Part shown: positions 1 to 11,996 of the stretch, in pieces
Layout of the letters: each line of letters starts with the position of its first letter
Numbering within the stretch: position 1 is the stretch's first letter
NCBI GenBank assembly: GCA_021521415.1
Contig: JAIQDT010001110.1
Span: 248,001-312,000, forward strand
Direction of reading: 5' to 3'
Length of the DNA stretch: 64,000 bases
Source of the DNA: Bidens hawaiensis
Lineage: Eukaryota; Streptophyta; Magnoliopsida; Asterales; Asteraceae
Notes under the pieces: model-generated
What the model saw: the letters and a program-made list of their open reading frames with translations, nothing else
The model's database searches: none
Told to the model about the DNA's origin: nothing
Made by a program: the position numbers and the translations under genes

Positions 1-97
1 TTGCGGGTAAGACCGCTACTTTCGTTGGGTTCCTTGCTTTATAAACGTTATATGACTTGCATATTTTAGTTTAAATTAGCAATTTTCCAAGTGTAGA

Positions 98-556
98 ATA
101 AGTTAACCTTTGAACGTGGTAGATAATAGGTGTGAAGTTTTGCTTCCTCTTTCGTGATTGTGCGGGTAGGACCGTCACTTGCACTTAGTAGGATGGCTAA
201 ACTTTACCTATATCTGACCTGCGTGTAGGTTTTCCTCATCTTTTTTGAGGATAAGTTAACCTTTGAACGTGTTAGATAATAGGTGTGAAGTTTTGCTTCC
301 TCTTTCGTGATTGTGCGGGTAGGACCGTCACTTGCACTTAGTAGGATGGCTAAACTTTACCTATATCTGACCTGCGTGTAGGTTTTCCTCATCCTTTCTG
401 AGGATAAGTTAACCTTTGAACGTGGTAGATAATAGGTGTGAAGTTTTGCTTCCTCTTTCGTGATTGTGCGGGTAGGACCGTCACTTGCACTTAGTAGGAT
501 GGCTAAACTTTACCTATATCTGACCTGCGTGTAGGTTTTCCTCATCCTTTTGTTTG
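98..556. repeat. Three tandem 153-bp units in the 3' untranslated region of copy A
   Basis: The motif AGTTAACCTTTGAACGTG starts at about 101, 254 and 407, giving a period of 153 bp. The units are nearly identical, with differences such as a G/T change just after the motif and a few bases near each unit end. More diverged relatives occur at 580-760 here and at about 48262-48610 in copy B, in the same place between the pol stop and the distal region. Confidence 0.9.
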
Positions 557-837
557 AAATTCTGTTTTGAATAACCGTTCGACGCGCGGTTGTCAATAGG
601 TTAGTGTTCAGTTTTCACTCATGATTCATGCGGATAGACCGGCACTTTCATTTAGTGGGACTGAACTTTTCCCCTTCAACTGACCTGCGTGAAGGTTTGT
701 CGTTTTTTGGGTTTATGCGGGTTTTGCCGCCTTCCCCATGCAACGACTCACTTATGTATGCGGTGAAAACCGGCATCAGTGTTAAAAGTATAAATGTAAA
801 ATCATCAGCATCGATGTTCTAAGGAGAATCATTTCCA

Positions 838-1047
838 TTAGAAGTGGCTCTGGGCCTTTTCTTTACAAATTTGGAATTGATTTACATGCAAACTGTGTAA
901 TTGAGCTCCCTTCCATGTTGTTGGGATGGGAGTGCCATCGAGCCGATACGCACCTGGTTCGGGATCTCGTTCTTTACGCAGCATGTAGTCTCCACGTTGA
1001 AGCTGGAATTTTATTCGTGTTTTCCCCAGCTGGGGTTCTACACGCAT
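838..1047 (-). pseudogene. Integrase C-terminal remnant of copy A
   Basis: The reading frame contains GAYRLDGTPIPTTWKGAQL, which matches the C-terminus of the copy B polyprotein (GTPIPRTWNGAQL). About 30 residues that carry the GPY-type motif in copy B are missing, and the upstream side is fused to gag-end sequence by the large deletion. No catalytic residue remains. The start is set by the deletion and not by a true initiation codon. Confidence 0.8.
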
Positions 1048-1062
1048 CAGCCTGCTCAGCGT

Positions 1063-1821
1063 TCATTGCGCCACGAGGTGCGCGAGTGTCCCATCTCTGA
1101 CGAATGCTTCGACCATGTCCTTTACGTCTATGCATTCTTCGGTGTTGTGGCCTTTTGTCCTGTGAAAGTCACAGTATTTACTCCGATCAGCATTGTGACG
1201 ATGTCGGATTATTTGAGGCTTTGGCCATGGGAGCTCCTCAGTAGCGAATATCTAGGTGACGCTTTTGGTGAGCGGCGTCCATCTGGAGTTCTTGTTTGAC
1301 TGTACGTTATCCCTTCCGCCTAACCGATGCTGCAAGCCGGATGAGGTGTCAAAGTTTACCCTTGACTGCCAAATGCCTAGCTTCCGCTTTTTGTTTAATC
1401 GGGCGGTAAGGACGTTGTCTTCTCTTGTTTTCTGGGTGTAGAGGTTTGTGCTCTGTGGGAGATCTCTACCCAGTTGCTTCTCCGTTTCCGCAAAGCGTTT
1501 AGTTGCTGTCATGATGGCATCCCATGTGGATGGCATGCCATCTTTACCCGTTAAGGTGCGGATGAGCTCTTGGTCGTTCGCGCCCTGGATGAAAGCAGCG
1601 CGAACAAGATCTTCGCTAATGTTACCCAGACTTAGCTTCTTCGAGTTGAAGCGAGTGATGAAGTCTAGCAAAGATTCATCTTTCTCTCGAATGCATTTGA
1701 GGATTGTCCATTGCTCCTCGGTATACTTTCGTTGTTGGCTGAAGTGTTGGCTAAACTTCTGTTGGAAGTCAGCCCAGTCGTAGATGTGGTTGACCGGTAG
1801 ACGTCCCACGGATGGCGCCAA
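1063..1821 (-). pseudogene. gag: gag of copy A, N-terminally truncated, one in-frame stop
   Basis: The frame is open from the primer-binding site at 1821 to a TAG at 1252-1254, then continues in the same frame to TGA at 1063-1065. The first part carries a retrotransposon gag-type region (WADFQQKFSQHF, then SLLDFITRFN). The part beyond the TAG holds a zinc-knuckle-like C-x2-H-x4-H-x4-C pattern (YCDFHRTKGHNTEEC). The sequence begins directly at the primer-binding site with no ATG and no leader, so the 5' leader and gag N-terminus are deleted. One nonsense codon therefore separates the two halves. The protein would normally form the particle that packages element RNA. Confidence 0.8.
1814..1820 (-). 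promoter_or_regulatory. Primer-binding site core of copy A
   Basis: TGGCGCC lies one base inside the LTR on the minus strand. These seven bases match the complement of the 3' end of plant tRNA-Asp; the following bases (ATCCGT) do not. The same core is at the same place in copy B. Confidence 0.65.
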
Positions 1822-2870
1822 TGAAGAAACACTAACCGGACCCCGGGCAGATTACTGGTAACCTGGGGGTTAGATAGCTGTTTCCCACGAGGGGTTAGAC
1901 CCAGAAAAGATGGTTCTTCTGATAACCTGCAAAACAGACACCGTGAGCTCGTCACTGAGAAGGGGGGGTTCCTCCTTGTGACCACCCTCCGGCGTGAGAA
2001 TCAGACTAGGTTGCTCTTTAAATATAAATGTATATTAAGAGATTGCTAGAGCATATATCAGGTATAATATGATGATAATATGTTTAGATAAGATGATCAT
2101 ACCATTCGTGGTATTTATAGCCGAAGGTAGGTTTCCAAGGAGGTGTGGCCTGCTGAATAGTATTCCTGTTCCACCAACAGTGACCTACGCACGTGCCATG
2201 CTGGTAGTTGGTGAGTAGGCAGCGGCTGATAATGACCAGGCCTGCTGTGTACTATTCCTTTTTCACCAACTACAGGCTAGGCACGTGGTATGTCAGGAGT
2301 TGGGGAGTAGGTAGCGGCTAATAGTGACATACAGTACAGGAGCATGCTGCTCGCCATACTGTTGTCAATGAGCTGTCGTATCCTTGGACAGATCTTTTGC
2401 CCATACCTCGTCAGGTACAGTAAAAGATCCTCAGTATCGTACGGACTGGCTCATTTGGGCGGGAGTATTCCCCCTCCCGCCTTTGTGTGGGAATGTTCCC
2501 GGCTTGCTCATTCCTTCTTTAGGCGACTGCTGAATTATTATGAGTTAAGCCTTGTGCGTGTAGCCATGCTGCGCGGGTGGCCTTCCCTGATGGCCGGTAT
2601 CCGTAACTGCGGGAACAGGCGGAGTACCTGAAAACCATTGGTAGGCGTTTCCTGCGGGAACAGCTTGCGTACCGCACGTGAGGACGTCACGTCTCTGAGC
2701 GTGGTGGGTCCTGCTGATCCAGTTGGTTTCTGCGCAGACGTTCCTTTAGTTTAGTCTTGCGGGTTCAACCGCGCAGACATCCGTTAAGGAGTCTTGCGGG
2801 TTGAACTGCGCAGACGTCTCTTCAAGGTGAGTGTGGGTCCAACTGAGCTCTGCTGGGACCTACCTCTTCA
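1822..2870 (-). repeat. LTR of copy A (1049 bp)
   Basis: It starts TGAAGAAACACTAA and ends ACCTACCTCTTCA on the plus strand, as do the LTRs of copies B and C, and has TG/CA termini. A minus-strand TATA box (CTATAAATA) is at 2112-2120. It is about 100 bp longer than the copy B LTRs. It is the 5' LTR in the element's own orientation, next to the primer-binding site. Confidence 0.9.
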
Positions 2871-3650
2871 CATGGTTTTAATATACATCAAGAAAATTTA
2901 AGTAAAACAATACACATTACAATAAAATAAAAGTGTACAAGCTTATCGATTACTAGACATAGTAAATAACTCGAATTTCCATTTATGATTGGTTGCTTTA
3001 CCTTATCCTACACTATAACACTAGCTAGGTTAACACTCGTCATAACACCTTTCACTTAGTTTTTGATGTACAAATTATTCCTTCTAGATGATAAGGTATT
3101 TGATCTCATCCATTGCTAAGGTGCCACAAATCGTTTTACAAAATGCTATTTTAGTATGCAAACAAATTTGTACACCAATACTAATAAACTCCGTAAGATA
3201 TATATAAATCAACAACAAAGCTTTAATTAACTCTATATAATCTTTTTATATGTATCACATTGATTCTTTCACTTGCTAGTTATAGAGAACGAGTTTATTC
3301 CACACCCCAGTATCATGTCAACTTATGAAATATTTAATTTTGGCTTATACTTGAGAGATCGAAACAACAGACCGTGATGGATTGCACCTTAGTGACAAGG
3401 ATTACCGATCATGTCAACTTACAAAACTATAGTTTATAGCAGCTAATTTGATCCCGCATGTCCAAAATGATGTCAATATGTTTGAACACCTTTCCAAACT
3501 AGATATGCACAATAAGGTGATAAGCAATCATTTGACACAATTACTTAATCATAAAAAACTTTAGCTAACATCAGATAAGGTGTATATACCCAAATCCAAT
3601 ATTTTGACTTACTTTTAACTTGGTGTGGTGTGAGAAGTGATTTTAGTGTC
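2871..3650. other. AT-rich stretch, no gene seen
   Basis: No coding region, RNA gene or bounded element could be supported between the copy A LTR and the copia fragment. Confidence 0.6.
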
Positions 3651-3880
3651 ATTAGTGGTGGAGTCAGAATTCTTTGACCTATGATTGAATTTGGGCATGA
3701 ACAAGGAGCAACTAATATTTATTGTGATAATGTATCTGCGGTATTTCTTTTAAAAAATGCAGCCTTGCGTAGTAGGAGCAAGCACATTGATATCAAGTAT
3801 CATTACATCAAAAGTTTGGTGGAATGTAATCAATTTTGTTTAGCACATTTAATTTGTTTAACTAGTCTATCAGTTAATTA
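3650..3880 (+). pseudogene. Ty1/copia RNase H remnant
   Basis: The frame reads IYCDNVSAVFLLKNA then SKHIDIKYHYIK, the end of the RNase H domain of a copia polyprotein: the DN metal-binding aspartate, then the conserved KHI-D-x-x-H-I segment. It stops shortly after ('NQFCLAHL'). Nothing upstream is recognisable as RT, and no LTR was seen, so this is an isolated fragment. Confidence 0.75.
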
Positions 3881-4948
3881 GTTTGTTCACTCTTTGATTT
3901 ACTCTTTTGTTCCGTTGTAACTTGTAAGTGTGCCTATCTAAGGCCTTTCGATTAATGAAGTATACATGCATCCAATTTTCACACTCATAAACTCATACTC
4001 TATCAATCTTATCTAACATCAACATCCTACATTCTAATTGTGTTTTAGGATGTGTGTATATATCAATCATGGTCGACACGAACCAATTAAAAAAATTTAA
4101 TGAATCAATTGAACTTAAACCATATAACAAATCAAACGAATTTTATTGTAGAAAATCTTTACAAAACATGGTCGTTACGTTAGAGTTTTTAAATTGCTCA
4201 TAAAAAATATAATCATATAATAAAATGACAGAAGTTAAAGTAAGTCCATACATTTTAAACCTAATCCTTTTATCTCTCACTCACTAAAAACATCAACTAA
4301 GGCTCAAGATGTGGATAGGAAAAGGTTTCCTAGAATTAGAGGTGTATAATTATCCTCTCATATCGACACTATAAAATCTATGTTAAAGCTTAAAATCAAG
4401 TCTACAAGTTTTCAATAATTCCTTTCATATTTCTTATTATATGCATATTAGTAGGCTTAAGAGGACCTAAACCTAACTTCTTATGCAACAAAAATAGCAT
4501 ACAATACTCATGCTATCTTGCACCTAGTTAGGCAAATTGTGTATTGATGGTAATTGAGTTTTTGATATGGATGTAGCTATGTCAATTGATTATTACATCA
4601 TGTTCCTTGCTATCAACTTCATCATTCTTCATATTGCATGTAGTCTCCTTCATGTTTTGCCAAGTAGTGCTAGGTGCTAATTAGGGTTTGGTCATAATCA
4701 AATGGCTCTATATATTCAAATAATTGTAAGATGTGTGTTTATGTAAATATCAAATACTGATTATCATGATTCCAATAAGCACACTATAAAATATGTTACA
4801 TTTTAAACAAATAACTTGTGGTATTTCTAGAAACATGTTGTAGAAAATTATAAATTTCTAACTACTGAAAAATAGACTTTCATCGATGGATATACCAATG
4901 ACTCACTAAAATAACTGAAAACCAAAAAGTAGAAGTTTTTTTTTGTTA
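3881..4948. other. AT-rich stretch, no gene seen
   Basis: No coding or structural feature could be supported here beyond short A/T-rich tracts. Confidence 0.55.
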
Positions 4949-5094
4949 GACCATGTGTAGTGTAGATGTTACAAAATGGGGCAATTTAAGCTATGTGACA
5001 CCCAGTCAGCAAAGAATAGGTTTTTGTTTTTGGGGTGTAATGGTGTTGTAGTCATATATATAAATACACATATATATACACCACACACAAAGGA

Positions 5095-5132
<38 letters not shown>

Positions 5133-5254
5133 TTCAACACATGAGTTGGCGAGAAATACTCACCCCCCCCCCCTCTCGGCCCAAAAATCGCCCCGAGGGG
5201 GTGGGGTGTTTGCGCCCCTTATCGCCCCATATATGTCGCCCAGTACGCTTTGCC
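4949..5254. mobile_element. MITE with C/G tracts, family copy 1
   Basis: It begins GACCATGTGTAGTG after TTA and ends near CAGTACGCTTTGCC before TAA, a TTA/TAA pattern that suggests a 3-bp target as in PIF/Harbinger MITEs. It shares the core CAGCAAA...TTTTTGTTTTTGG, then GTAATGGTGTTGTAG, with the copies at 6848 and 60598. Inside are an (AAT)n tract (about 5097-5130) and a C9 tract followed by a CCCCGAGGGGG hairpin. No coding capacity. Confidence 0.65.
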
Positions 5255-5257
5255 TAA

Positions 5258-6847
5258 TAGTCAATGTTGTTACCGATAACCGTAGAGGTAACATATTACA
5301 TGAAAAATAGATACAACTTTCTTTATATTTGTTGGTAATCACTAGTCGGAAATTATCGACAAATTTATGAGGAAAACATCAAGACGTTACAAACAATTAT
5401 CGCATTAATCGAAAATCCAACGATAATCCATGATGCCCCAAACATATAATTAAAAAGACAGAGAGAGCATTTATCAAATTTATAGGTACACATAAAACAA
5501 CATAACACTAATAATAGATTAAAATACATAAATGCCCCCGGCTTGCCTACCCATTAGGTTGGTAATTCGGAGCTTGGTAGCACATAAATACAAGTTTGTT
5601 GCTTGCTCCTATCCATTTGTATGGAACTTCTCCAACCAAAGAAAATCCAGATTAAATTTAATAATTAATTAATGGTTTACTTTTTGACAAAATAATATTT
5701 CGTTTTCTTCTGATGCTCTTTTTGCCTACCGAACTCCCAACTGGTCATAAAACTTAGTTTAATAAACTCGCGTTAGCTAAATTCTAGAACTAAATGAAAC
5801 TAAACAATTATAAATGATAAATATGTATATGCTAGTGTATCTAATAGACTAGGTTTTTCTCGCAGAGTATTATGAGGTTAGTTACTAGTTAGTATATGTC
5901 TGTTTTTTAAATTATTTTTCAATATGTAAACATGTTAGGAGTTGTTTTAAGCAATGACGTAGCTTCATAGGACCCCCCCCCCCCGGGCGAAACAGGGCAT
6001 GTGACTCTTAGCCCCTCTAGGCCAATATATCAAAGTCCAAGCTTCACCAACGGTTTTATGATTTTCAAGACAAAAGTTATATAATGTGTAAGAAAAGGCT
6101 AGTAAAGGTTCCATGCATTATTTTTTGTTCACGAACCATACACTTTATTGACTAAATACATTGTTAATTACTAATGATTGAAGTTGGATAATATAGTAGG
6201 TTTGCAAGCACTCATTGCAATCCATATTGTTTATTGCATAGATAATTAACAACCCTTAAAATATAGTACCATCTTATGTTTTCATAAATTATTTATTTAT
6301 CTAGAGGTTCATGGATTGTTTTGAGTTTCCAATTAGGGAATCTCAAATAATTTTATTATTTTAAAGTTTAAGGTTTAAATCAAATACAAATAAAATTAAT
6401 ATGCTAAGCATGATAATCAAGTGTAGTAACTATATATACAAGTAGAATAATTATGTAATTACATCATAGAGTAATTACATAATTACTCTATTTGTATATG
6501 TAATTAATCTACTTTATTTTTACGTTTAGCACATTAATATCATTTGTACATTAACTTTCATCCTAAAGTTTTATTATTTCTTTTTATTTTTTTGGTAATA
6601 CAATAAAATAATTAACTAACAATAACTAATTTGTAATTTCTTTTTCGGTGTACTGTGGCACTTGGTGTTTCTGATGTCTAGTATCTTATTAGCTGATTCT
6701 TTTCTGTTTTAGGTGGTTTAAAGAAAAAAAATGGTTTCTAGATTTCTGACATGAGACGCTTTGAAAATTAAGTATCCTACTATCTGAGATAGCTAATCTC
6801 AGTTCCAACTCAACAATTTATCCAAGTGGCATGCCATGTAAGCAATA
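5258..6847. other. AT-rich intergenic stretch
   Basis: No gene is supported. A C13 tract lies at about 5971-5984, and an inverted pair of GTAATTACAT-like motifs lies near 6450-6500. Confidence 0.55.
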
Positions 6848-6950
6848 AAGTTATGTGTAGTGGAGGGGCTACAAAATGGAGCGTTTTGCGCTATGTGGCG
6901 TCCATTCAGCAAATTATAAGTTTTTGTTTTTGGTGTGTAATGGTGTTGTA

Positions 6951-7012
<62 letters not shown>

Positions 7013-7150
7013 ACACAACCTCAATATAATAATAATAAATAAGGACGAGAAATACCCCCCCCCCAAATCGCCCCAAAAATCGTCTGGGGGCGGTGTTTGC
7101 GCCCAAAATCACCTCATTTCGCCCATAATTGCTGCCCACTACACTTGGCC
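6848..7150. mobile_element. MITE with C/G tracts, family copy 2
   Basis: The terminus TTATGTGTAGTGG pairs with CCACTACACTTGGCC before TAA at the other end. The body matches copy 1 around GTAATGGTGTTGTAG. It contains a pure TA microsatellite (6954-7009) and the CCCCCCCCC / CTGGGGGCGG pair. No coding capacity. Confidence 0.7.
6954..7009. repeat. (TA)n microsatellite
   Basis: An uninterrupted TA dinucleotide run of about 28 units inside the MITE. Confidence 0.95.
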
Positions 7151-7250
7151 TAAGAGTGTGTGGATGTTGATGTACATGTAGGATCAGTTATCTCATATAA
7201 TCAACTTTTTATCGTATGTGTCGGATTCCTGTAAGTTCATCTATCTGAGA

Positions 7251-7512
7251 TTGGGATGAGCAAAATCGGTACCGGTATTGTACCGGTACCGATCCCGAAA
7301 TCGGTACCGATTTGGTATCGTCGGTACCGAATCGGTACCATGGTTTTAAGTTTCGGGATCGGTACGGTACCGGTACTGTACGGTACGGTACCGGTATTTC
7401 CCGATTTTTTACCCTCGGTACCGGTACTATCCCGGTACCGGTACCGAGAATTTCCAATTTTCGGGATCGGGAAAATCGGGATCGGTACCGGTACCATCCC
7501 ATGCTCATCCCT
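7251..7512. mobile_element. hAT-type MITE filled with GGTACC/CGGTAC motifs
   Basis: The ends GGGATGAGCA and TGCTCATCCC are exact inverted repeats. ATCTGAGAT flanks both sides, so an 8-bp target duplication (ATCTGAGA) fits, as in hAT elements. The interior is almost wholly CGGTACCGGTAC-like palindromic units. A relative with the same ends and a GTACCCGTAC interior is at 55132-56221. No coding capacity. Confidence 0.75.
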
Positions 7513-7916
7513 AATCTGAGATAGTAAATCTTGAACAATATTATATTTGAGACTATGGCTTGGTTTTTTAATCTTTGATTTGCATTTCACAAACAAAAAA
7601 AATTGCTTATTATCAGCATGTGGAAGGTGTATTTAATAGTTATGAACATCGAATGTGTACTTATATGGTGGTTTGGATACGTGAATTGATTTGCTTATGA
7701 AAAATACTGAATTTTAGTAATGTATTTAATGAGAACCATCATTATCTCCAACTTTAGGACTTAACCAATTTAACGGAGAGGGTCTTTGTGTCGTCTTCCT
7801 TCCAAACCCACTTGACTCGTTGCCAAAGACCTTGCTATACTATCTGCTTTTCATATTTCTTTCCATGTATTCTTAATTAAAAATCATAGAACAACTTTAC
7901 TTTATTTAATTGTAGT
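7513..7916. other. Intergenic stretch, no gene seen
   Basis: AT-rich sequence between the MITE and the solo LTR. Nothing supported. Confidence 0.55.
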
Positions 7917-8893
7917 TGAAGAGGTAGGTCCGAGCAAAGTCCAGTTGGACCCGCAAGACACACCTTGAAAATGTACGTCTGCGCAAAGACCAACTGGTTC
8001 CGCAGAACCCACCATGCTCAGAGAGATGAAGACCTTACACGCAGTAAGCCAGCTGTTCCCGCAAGAAAGCCTCCGTTGGTACAGTACCCTACCTGTTCCC
8101 GCAGCTGTGGGTACATACCAAGAAGGAAGGCTACCCGCACTAACGGTAAGGCTACACGCATAAGGCACTAACTCTTACACTTCAGCAATGTCACCTGAGG
8201 AAGGAATGAGCAAGGCGGGAATATTCCCGCCCAAAAGAGCCAGTCCGTACGCTTCTGGAAGATCTTTTGTACTATACCTGCCAAGGTATGGACAAAATAG
8301 ACAAGATCTGACCAAAGCAGCCCATGAACCAATCACAGGGTGACAGCTCACCGACAATAGTACGAGGAGGAGCACGCTCCAGTACAAAATGTCACTATCA
8401 GCCGCTGCCTACCCACCAACCCCCATCGTGGCACGTACATAGCCCGTAGTTGGTGGAAAAGGAATAGTACACAGCTGGCCATGTCACTATCAGCCGCTGC
8501 CTACCCACCAACTCCCATCGTGGCACGTACGTAGCCCGTAGTTGGTGAAAAAGGAATATTATACAGCTGGCCGTACCTGCTTGGAAACCTACCTTCGGCT
8601 ATAAATACTCCAACACCTTGGAACGGTATCATTATCTTATATCATCTGATATTATCTTATCTTTAGCTATTTCTCTCAATATACATTTATATTCAGAGCA
8701 ATCTAGTCTGATTCTCACGCCGGAGGGTGGTCACAAGAAGGAACCCCCCCCCCCCTTCTCAGTGACGAGCTCACGGTGTCTGTTTTGCAGGTCAAGTAGA
8801 ATAACCATCTTTGCCGGACCTAACCCTCGTGGGAAACATCTATTTAACCCTAAGATTATCCGTAATATGCCGGGGTCACTTAGTGTTTCTTCA
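7917..8893 (+). mobile_element. Solo LTR of the Tat-type family, copy C
   Basis: This is the reverse complement of the LTRs of copies A and B: it starts TGAAGAGGTAGGTCC and ends TTAGTGTTTCTTCA (977 bp). It has a TATA box (CTATAAATA, about 8599-8607) in the plus orientation. The flanks are GTAGT (7912-7916) and GTAAT (8894-8898), a target duplication with one mismatch. No internal sequence is present, so it most likely arose by recombination between two LTRs. Confidence 0.9.
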
Positions 8894-10049
8894 GTAATGC
8901 ATTCTTTTATGCATAATGTACAATTGTTTAAAACACATGGGTTTAACCTAAATGATTGAAAAGTAAAAAAAAAAGTGTATATTTTTTCGAATTTTGACGG
9001 GTTTTCTCACGAGAAAGGACTTCGGTACTCAGAGAATGAAGATAAGCGCCTGAGCCAGTAGTCCACTAGTGATCTAAATTAGCCTTTTAACAAGAAAAAA
9101 AATGTTTAAAGTTATATATTCTCCGTAATTATAAGGTTGAGTATGAAAATATACATCCATATAATATTTGAAACTGTGAATATAACCCATTCTAAAATTT
9201 TAATATTATAATCTATAATATATATAAACGGAACATTTAAAAGCTTTTTGGTTGCTCTCTACAGTCTCTCAAGCCACCAGATTGTATTATTTGTAAATGG
9301 AGGCTTCTCATGCATTTGACCCGAATTCACGGGTATGAGTCTCACCAAACCCAGATAGTCCTTAAACAGGTTATAACATCTCGTTAAATTAAAAATTAAA
9401 ATTGATCTTACCAAATATTTTATATGAAAATTCTATAAATAAGGATATACTTAAAATTAATATATTATTTGTTTAAAAAAAACTATTATTTATAATTAAA
9501 AACAATTTTATAATAAAAAAAATAAGCGGATAATAGGTCTCACCAAATCTATATAGCTTTTAAACCGGTTTATAACATCTCATTTATTTGTGAATATGTT
9601 TCATCATCAAATCTAAGTATATTATTAATTTCCTTATAACAAATAAAATTAAATTCCAAAAAATATATATAAATATTAGGAACGAATAATATAAAACAAC
9701 CATTTAATACGGGAATAAAAGCTAGTGAAAGTATATAATAGATTTCTTAATGAAATACCGATTAATTGAATATAACCATTCTCATATTTTAAATGAAATT
9801 GTGGATATAACCCATTCTGATATTTAACTAAACTTAATTGAACTAAAAGGTGGGTATCGGCATTCATGAAAAAAATGCATATTATCAGCATGTTAAAAAA
9901 TTGAAAAATCCATCTTATAGTCTCAAATATTATATTGTTATAAGATAGAAGATCTGCAATTGTCTTTTCTAGTGTGATGTAATGATAATAAACTTGGGTT
10001 TGTTAATGAGATCCAAGTTTAATCATCATTTATAACATTTTAGGGGATG
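8894..10049. other. Intergenic stretch with degenerate repeats
   Basis: No gene is supported. Two similar stretches (about 9330-9420 and 9535-9595) share TCTCACCAAA and TTATAACATCTC, and two others (9170 and 9790) share ATAACCCATTCT, so this is probably old duplicated repeat sequence. Confidence 0.5.
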
Positions 10050-10290
10050 ATATGAGTGACTCAATGAATGAAAACTGAGATATTTATGATTTCTAGTTTG
10101 ATCCTAATGGCGTCTGGGTTTCACCACCAGTGGGCCTTCGTGTGGATGAGTTTTTCCCGAAACTAGAGATAACTAGGAGGCGCTTAAGGGCTTCTTACTA
10201 CTGGGTTGGGACAGCTGACACCTTTTGCAATTGGATCACCCCGTACGAAATATCTAGACATTCTATATTTGTTGGTCGTTAAAAAAAAAG
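10050..10290 (+). mobile_element. SINE-like sequence with oligo(A) tail
   Basis: A moderately GC-rich block in AT-rich surroundings ends in TTGTTGGTCGTT followed by nine A. A shorter block at about 19190-19272 ends in TTAGTTGGTCGTTC and an A run. Ends of this kind are typical of plant SINE or LINE tails. I could not define a Pol III promoter or a target duplication, so the class is tentative. Confidence 0.4.
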
Positions 10291-11685
10291 GTTTGCTACC
10301 TTAGATAGCGGATCATACGTCAACATCCACACACTCTTATTGTTTATATGGCATGTCATTTGGATTAATTGTTTATCTCATATCAGAAATCTAGAAACCA
10401 TTTTTTTCTTTTTTTGTCTTTAAACCATCTAAAACGAAAAAAAAATCCCAATTAGCTCGTATAAATGAAATTAGCTGTTTAGAAAAGGCTAAGCGCACTA
10501 GATTTTTTGAAACAATAAAAAGTCATCTCCAGCCATTAGATTTCGACTGATTTTAATTAATTTTAGTACCCAACTAATTTTAAATATTTTGTTGCTTTTA
10601 TTCTGCCCCTTATAGTATTTATTTATATGTTTTGTGTGGGTAGATTACCCGAATTTGTTCCTTCGAACATGACAATTACACGTATTTGTACTCTATAGGA
10701 AATAATATTAATGAAATAAGTACCAAACTATTAAAAAATTGGTATCAACTAAAATAATATTTTTTTACTTAAGCACAATGCATGAACTGTACCTTAAATT
10801 CAATTGGTACAATGATTGATGTCTTACCCGTAAAGGAATGGAGAGCTTGGATATGTTAAATGTACTTTTGCTTTTTTATATTTGTGTTTTAGTGTTACAA
10901 CCTATATCATACAATACACTAAATTATACTATATCAATATATTATATAATACTTATATTACATATAAGTCTATATTATGTACGAGATAAAACTGATACAC
11001 TCGATACATCTCAACTCATTGATAAGTAACTATAAAATTTCATATAAACTATATCGTATTATACATGAGTTGTTTAAGTTCTCAACAACACATAGTGTGG
11101 TTCGATCCCTTATTTGGGGAGGCGAGTGACCCATTAGTCAAATAATGATCCTTGATAGAATATTACCAGCGAGCATATGTTGAGCTTTACGTAACCCGTG
11201 AATATCCAAGCTCGTTCAACTCCTTTGTGTTTTATAGGTTTTGCATTATTTTTTATTTATTTATTTATGGACATAGTTGACTTGTCACCTTCAAAAAATT
11301 AATATATAAAAGACTAATAATTCTTAATATTCCATGCATGAATGTGTGTTGAATTTTTACATAGTTAAATATGTACAAAAATAACATTCTTTATATATAA
11401 TTTATTAACATTTTTCAATCCTTAAAAACCCTAAAAAGTTTATTCAAACTTTTTTAATTTTACCTATTTAATATAATTTGTTGATAATCTGATCTAAGTA
11501 GACATGTCTCTTTTCTTAAAAGAAAAACTTGTACGCCATCACGGCCCATCACATATGTTATCCTAACAAATATCTCAATTCCGTTTCAAAAAAGCAGTTA
11601 GTATTTTGTATAAAATCTACCGTGGACATAGTGAAGAGCCGATGACAATAATGATCTCAATTTTGTTTAAAAAGCATTAAGGTAA
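10291..11685. other. AT-rich intergenic stretch
   Basis: No coding region or bounded element could be supported. Confidence 0.5.
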
Positions 11686-11996
11686 CAGGTAACGTTTGAT
11701 ATGTAGGAATGACAGGGGGATGAAATGATTCATTACGTGAGAATAAAGAACGTGGTGTTTGGTTACTCGATGGAATTGAATCATCCATTACACATGGAAT
11801 CTCATTCCATCAAAACCATTCATTCTCACCCTTTTTTTTCATTTCATTCCTCCCTTACCCTACTTTCTCAACACCACCACCACCACCACCACCACCACCA
11901 CACACCGTCGCCACCACCATCACCTGACTGTCACCGTCGCCACCACCTCCGCCACCACCTTACCACCAGCGCTACCACCGCCACCACTATTGTTGC

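Larger units (their letters stand above)
1..2870 (-). mobile_element. Tat-lineage Ty3/gypsy element, copy A: internally deleted, truncated by window edge
   Basis: Read on the minus strand the order is LTR (2870-1822), primer-binding site (1820-1814), gag, the last part of integrase (about 1047-838), and a 3' untranslated region with tandem repeats (560-1). The far LTR lies outside the window. The integrase tail and untranslated region match copy B at 48100-48900. Protease, RT, RNase H and most of integrase are missing between about 1065 and 1047, so the copy is a deletion derivative that cannot move by itself. Assignment to Tat rests on its match to copy B, which has the dual RNase H. Confidence 0.88.

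Noticed and set aside
901..1299. Plus-strand frame of 132 aa over copy A
   Set aside because: It is the antisense shadow of gag and the integrase end, which have recognisable family motifs on the minus strand.
5097..5130. Poly-Asn coding frame
   Set aside because: It is an (AAT)n microsatellite within a MITE.
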